Positions 6,646-8,866 of a stretch of DNA of 8,866 bases are shown piece after piece. A model generated the notes under the pieces. That model was given only the letters and a program-made list of their open reading frames with translations. It searched no databases and was not told the DNA's origin. A program made the translations under genes and the position numbers. This DNA comes from an archaeon. Its GTDB lineage: Archaea; Nanobdellota; Nanobdellia; SCGC-AAA011-G17; GW2011-AR17. The stretch lies in NCBI GenBank assembly GCA_023245975.1, contig JAHFJF010000031.1:1-8866 (forward strand). Direction: 5' to 3'. Position 1 is the first letter of the stretch. Every line of letters starts with the position of its first letter.

Positions 6646-6954
6646 ATGCAAAAAGCACGAATCAAACTGGCATCTGCCGACATAGGAAAGCTTAATGAGA
6701 TAATCGCTTCTATCAAGGATATAGTTGAAAAAACTAAAGTAAAGATGCGCGGGCCAATTCCATTGCCAACTTCTCACTTAAAATTAACCACAAGAAAAGC
6801 CCCTGATGGAGAAGGAAAAGCTTCATTCGATAATTTCGAGATGCGTGTCCATAAAAGATTGATTGAACTTGGATTGGATGAAAGAGCATTAAGATTTGTA
6901 ATGAGGGTGCCTATACCTGAAGGCGTCACAATTTCTATTGAGATAAAAGATTAA
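6646..6954 (+). CDS. rps10: Small-subunit ribosomal protein uS10
   Basis: A 102-residue protein of the 30S head that contacts uS3, uS9 and uS14. It starts M-Q-K-A-R-I-K-L, as archaeal uS10 does. It carries [10 protein letters not shown] (the extended loop), [11 protein letters not shown] and E-M-R-V-H-K-R-L-I, followed by E-R-A-L-R and I-P-E-G-V at the C-terminus. Length matches the family. It follows EF-1alpha by 27 bases with no Shine-Dalgarno, so it is either read through from the EF-1alpha promoter or made from a leaderless transcript of its own. No residues look abnormal. Confidence 0.97.
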   Translation: MQKARIKLASADIGKLNEIIASIKDIVEKTKVKMRGPIPLPTSHLKLTTRKAPDGEGKASFDNFEMRVHKRLIELGLDERALRFVMRVPIPEGVTISIEIKD

Positions 6955-6989
6955 CTTTCTAAATTATTAAGATATTATTTAACTAAAAA

Positions 6990-7000
6990 AGCTTAAATAG
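6990..7000 (+). promoter_or_regulatory. TATA box for the 285-residue unknown gene
   Basis: AGCTTAAATAG, preceded by an A-rich BRE-like run, is centred about 26 bases before the ATG at 7022. There is no Shine-Dalgarno, so a leaderless mRNA is expected. Confidence 0.55.
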
Positions 7001-7021
7001 AAATAAAAGAATTAATTAGAC

Positions 7022-7879
7022 ATGTCTTCGAGATTGGATAAGCTTCTTAAAAAGAAGGTTTCTTTGCACAGGAAAAAGTATAAACTTGCATTGAAATTCT
7101 ATGGAAGCAACCAGCATTACTTGCTTGCCTATGGGTCAATTAGTTCCCTGCTGCTTACAATCCTAAGGGAAAAATCCGTTAACAAATATATTCTCTCAGA
7201 ATTAAGAAAGCTGCACAAAGAGCATCTTTCTGTGATACCATTGATGAACGATTTGCAGGCACATGCTTCGAGGCTGGCCATAATATTAAATGATGAAGCT
7301 AAGATATTAAGGGAAATAAGCCTGCACCCGGTGTCTTCAAAAGACTTGTCAGTGTTTATCTCAAGAGAAAGGTCGATAAATGCACTTAGGGGTAAATTCC
7401 AAACGTTCAAGAGAAAAATAGAGGAAGAAGATACGGCAAATAAAAGATTTGTAGAAAGTGTAAACCTGCACTTAGAGAAACTTGCGGATAAAATCCCTGG
7501 ATTTTACAACAAGCAGAAAGAATTGTCAGAAAGCCGGAAACTGCTAGGGCTGCTGCAATCGCTTTATGGCAGAGTAATTTATGAGATTGATCCGGATAAA
7601 GCCAGGAAAGAAGCCTTAGAAATACTTAAGATACTTGAGAACCTAAAAAATACAGAGCTTTATGGGTATTTGAGATCAGACTTTAATGTGATCAGGAAAA
7701 AAGTAACGTTAATAGCAAAAAATCCTAAAGAAAACAAGCTTGCCTCTGTGCTAGCAGGCGCATACATAATTGCCCCAGGGACATTTGAACTGACTTTCGC
7801 ATTCTTAATGGCAAGATATGCCGGAAAGTATGCCCAAAAAAGATTAAGCAAGAAAAGATTCTTCAAAAAAGCTTCTTGA
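7022..7879 (+). CDS. Uncharacterised helical protein with C-terminal hydrophobic segment
   Basis: A 285-residue basic protein I do not recognise. It looks almost wholly helical. Residues 1-24 are very basic (K-K-K, H-R-K-K). Residues 30-230 show long amphipathic stretches with heptad-like leucine spacing, notably 52-100 and 120-185, which could form a coiled coil or helical bundle. Residues 239-264 are hydrophobic and contain A-G-A-Y-I-I-A-P-G-T-F-E-L, with a Pro-Gly turn that could form a re-entrant hairpin or membrane helix. The tail is strongly basic (K-R-L-S-K-K-R-F-F-K-K). No nucleotide-binding or metal-binding motif is seen. It follows uS10 by 67 bases with its own TATA element, and its end overlaps the AK6 gene by 17 bases in convergent orientation. 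A membrane-associated scaffold or a nucleic-acid-binding role would fit, but neither is shown. Confidence 0.8.
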   Translation: MSSRLDKLLKKKVSLHRKKYKLALKFYGSNQHYLLAYGSISSLLLTILREKSVNKYILSELRKLHKEHLSVIPLMNDLQAHASRLAIILNDEAKILREISLHPVSSKDLSVFISRERSINALRGKFQTFKRKIEEEDTANKRFVESVNLHLEKLADKIPGFYNKQKELSESRKLLGLLQSLYGRVIYEIDPDKARKEALEILKILENLKNTELYGYLRSDFNVIRKKVTLIAKNPKENKLASVLAGAYIIAPGTFELTFAFLMARYAGKYAQKRLSKKRFFKKAS

Positions 7880-8333
7880 CAATATCCTTAGCTTTCTTAT
7901 TTGTTGTATCTATCACCAGTAGATCATGACCGAATTCGTAAGCTTCATTGAAACATACATCGAACAATTCCGCATCGATGTTTTCTTTAATCTTTAAAGG
8001 TGTATAACCGCGTTTTCCCATTCTTTTCCTTAATTCTGGAATTTTGCATTTTGTTACGATGCATAAATCAACATATTTCTTAGGTATGAAATGAGACATG
8101 TGAGAATCTATTACTATATTCTTTTCTTTTTTAATTAATTTAACCATGGCTTTTGCAAGCTTATTCTCATCCACCTCATAAGTATCTCTTTTTTCATCAT
8201 ATTTCCCCCTTAATTCTTCTTTTTTAATTACATCATTGGCATCAATGTATTTTAATTTCAGCTTTTTAGCTACTTCTTTTGCAATATCTGTTTTCCCTGT
8301 TCCTGGAGTACCGGTAACTATTATGCATGCCAT
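7863..8333 (-). CDS. AK6/Fap7-like adenylate kinase, ribosome-assembly NTPase
   Basis: A 156-residue P-loop kinase. Walker A is G-T-P-G-T-G-K-T at residues 8-15. An NMP-binding region with D-A-N-D follows. D-S-H-M-S-H at 76-81 matches the D-x-H family signature, and a LID-like stretch with R-K-R-M-G-K-R-G-Y at 102-110 is followed by K-I-K-E-N-I-D-A-E. These mark the AK6 (hCINAP/Fap7) family, which has adenylate kinase/ATPase activity and, with uS11, acts in late 18S/16S rRNA maturation. It is somewhat short for the family. I chose the ATG at 8333. The in-frame TTG at 8339 would add two residues, but family members begin just before the first beta strand and a TATA element lies 28 bases upstream. 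It fits the nearby translation genes functionally. Assignment over other small nucleotide kinases is confident; the in vivo role is inferred. Confidence 0.9.
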   Translation of the reverse strand: MACIIVTGTPGTGKTDIAKEVAKKLKLKYIDANDVIKKEELRGKYDEKRDTYEVDENKLAKAMVKLIKKEKNIVIDSHMSHFIPKKYVDLCIVTKCKIPELRKRMGKRGYTPLKIKENIDAELFDVCFNEAYEFGHDLLVIDTTNKKAKDIVKKLF

Positions 8334-8356
8334 TAGCAAGAATAAATTTAAAATAG

Positions 8357-8366
8357 GTTATAAGCA
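8357..8366 (-). promoter_or_regulatory. TATA box for the AK6-like gene
   Basis: The minus strand reads GCTTATAACC, centred about 28 bases before the ATG at 8333, consistent with a leaderless transcript. A second AT-rich stretch at 8343-8352 is too close to the start to serve. Confidence 0.5.
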
Positions 8367-8380
8367 TTGCTGAAAGAGGC

Positions 8381-8866
8381 CTATTTGCTATTTTTTGAGT
8401 TTACTAGGTTTTTAGAGAATTCAAAAACCCTTATTAATTCTTCAAGTTTCTTGCCACTCTTTGTTGCCATTAATTTTAATTGCTTGTAATCCGCCTTTTT
8501 TATAGAATCGCCCAATACAAGGAATTCTTGTTTGGTCAACGAAAACCCCCCATCTTTTAATATATCATATTGGATTAATTTTTCCTTTTCACATTTAATG
8601 TGGTCGTATTCCTCTCTAATCATCTTTATTACATCTGCTCCAAATAGATAATCTTTGGCATCTGAAGATAAATTTTTACAAAGAGAAATAATCTTCCTTG
8701 ATGTAATTTTTTCAGTTCTATACCATGAATAAGCAGCAGTACTCGCGAAGACTGGGGTCCCTAATAAAGCCCAGTGGAAATTAATGCCCATCATAGATGA
8801 AAAGGTTCCTATTAATAAAGAACTAAAAAATATTCCAAAGTTACAATTCTCATCAAAATCAATTCT
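8381..8866 (-). CDS. Uncharacterised membrane-anchored protein, probably partial at its N-terminus
   Basis: The first internal start is ATG-ATG at 8794/8791, which gives 137 residues. The same frame, however, stays open for 24 more codons to the window edge and encodes more hydrophobic residues (G-I-F-F-S-S-L-L-I-G-T-F) that merge with the following segment. I therefore annotate it as running off the right edge. The combined hydrophobic region looks like one or two membrane helices ending near W-Y-R-T-E-K. After it comes a charged, helical cytoplasmic part of about 110 residues with two cysteines and an S-L-T-K-Q-E-F motif. I do not recognise the family. The stop is 47 bases before the AK6 ATG in the same direction, so the two could be co-transcribed although AK6 has its own TATA element. 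An AT-rich TATA-like sequence at 8809-8821 could instead support the start at 8794 or 8791. Confidence 0.6.
   Translation of the reverse strand, partial: RIDFDENCNFGIFFSSLLIGTFSSMMGINFHWALLGTPVFASTAAYSWYRTEKITSRKIISLCKNLSSDAKDYLFGADVIKMIREEYDHIKCEKEKLIQYDILKDGGFSLTKQEFLVLGDSIKKADYKQLKLMATKSGKKLEELIRVFEFSKNLVNSKNSK

Noticed and set aside
6345..6716. Minus-strand open frame of 123 codons across the EF-1alpha end and uS10 start
   Set aside because: It overlaps two certain genes on the other strand and has no recognisable protein features.
8334..8339. TTG start two codons upstream of the AK6 ATG
   Set aside because: The ATG at 8333 fits the family N-terminus and the TATA spacing; TTG adds only two residues and has no Shine-Dalgarno.
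8343..8352. AT-rich TAAATTTAAA as AK6 TATA box
   Set aside because: Its centre is only about 15 bases from the start codon, too close for TBP/TFB-directed initiation upstream of the ATG; the element at 8357-8366 has the right spacing.
1..8866. tRNA, CRISPR array, insertion sequence or integrated element
   Set aside because: I looked in all intergenic stretches and saw no cloverleaf, repeat-spacer pattern, transposase motif or terminal inverted repeats.

Overview
This is an AT-rich archaeal window, most likely from a small-genome lineage such as DPANN (Woesearchaeota/Pacearchaeota-like). That placement is inferred from protein style and was not computed. Archaeal origin itself is secure: there is an eL15 (L15e) ribosomal protein, an archaeal/eukaryotic-type EF-1alpha, an archaeal-type uS10 and an AK6/Fap7-type adenylate kinase. 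Nearly every gene has a TATA element about 25 to 29 bases upstream of its start codon.

Region by region. (1) 1-3498, minus strand: two tandem paralogous surface proteins of 585 and 503 residues. Each has a signal peptide, beta-sandwich ectodomains, a six-cysteine juxtamembrane knot, one membrane helix and a cytoplasmic tail ending in a conserved G-x-S/T-x-Q-x-I-S...G-W module. The 3' partner, by a one-base stop/start overlap, is the first 62 codons of a DHH-type phosphoesterase that runs off the left edge. (2) 3499-3831: a divergent promoter region and an 84-residue, very hydrophobic small membrane protein. (3) 3848-5207: eL15 on the minus strand, divergent from a HAD-family phosphatase on the plus strand. 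(4) 5208-6954: EF-1alpha followed 27 bases later by uS10. (5) 7022-8866: an unrecognised 285-residue helical protein, convergent and overlapping by 17 bases with an AK6/Fap7-like kinase, then a membrane-anchored unknown protein whose frame is still open at the right edge.

Functionally the window joins a translation and ribosome-assembly group (eL15, EF-1alpha, uS10, AK6) to a cell-surface group (the two paralogs and perhaps the 84-residue protein). Promoter layout suggests two initiation modes. Six or seven genes look leaderless, with the TATA centre about 25-29 bases from the start codon. eL15 and EF-1alpha instead have longer leaders with strong Shine-Dalgarno sequences (GGAGGG, GGAGGAG).

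I see no tRNA, rRNA, CRISPR array, insertion sequence or integrase. There is no gene-free stretch longer than 300 bases. The most distinctive content is the surface-protein pair: the small cytoplasmic end module is better conserved than the ectodomains, which points to a shared intracellular partner.
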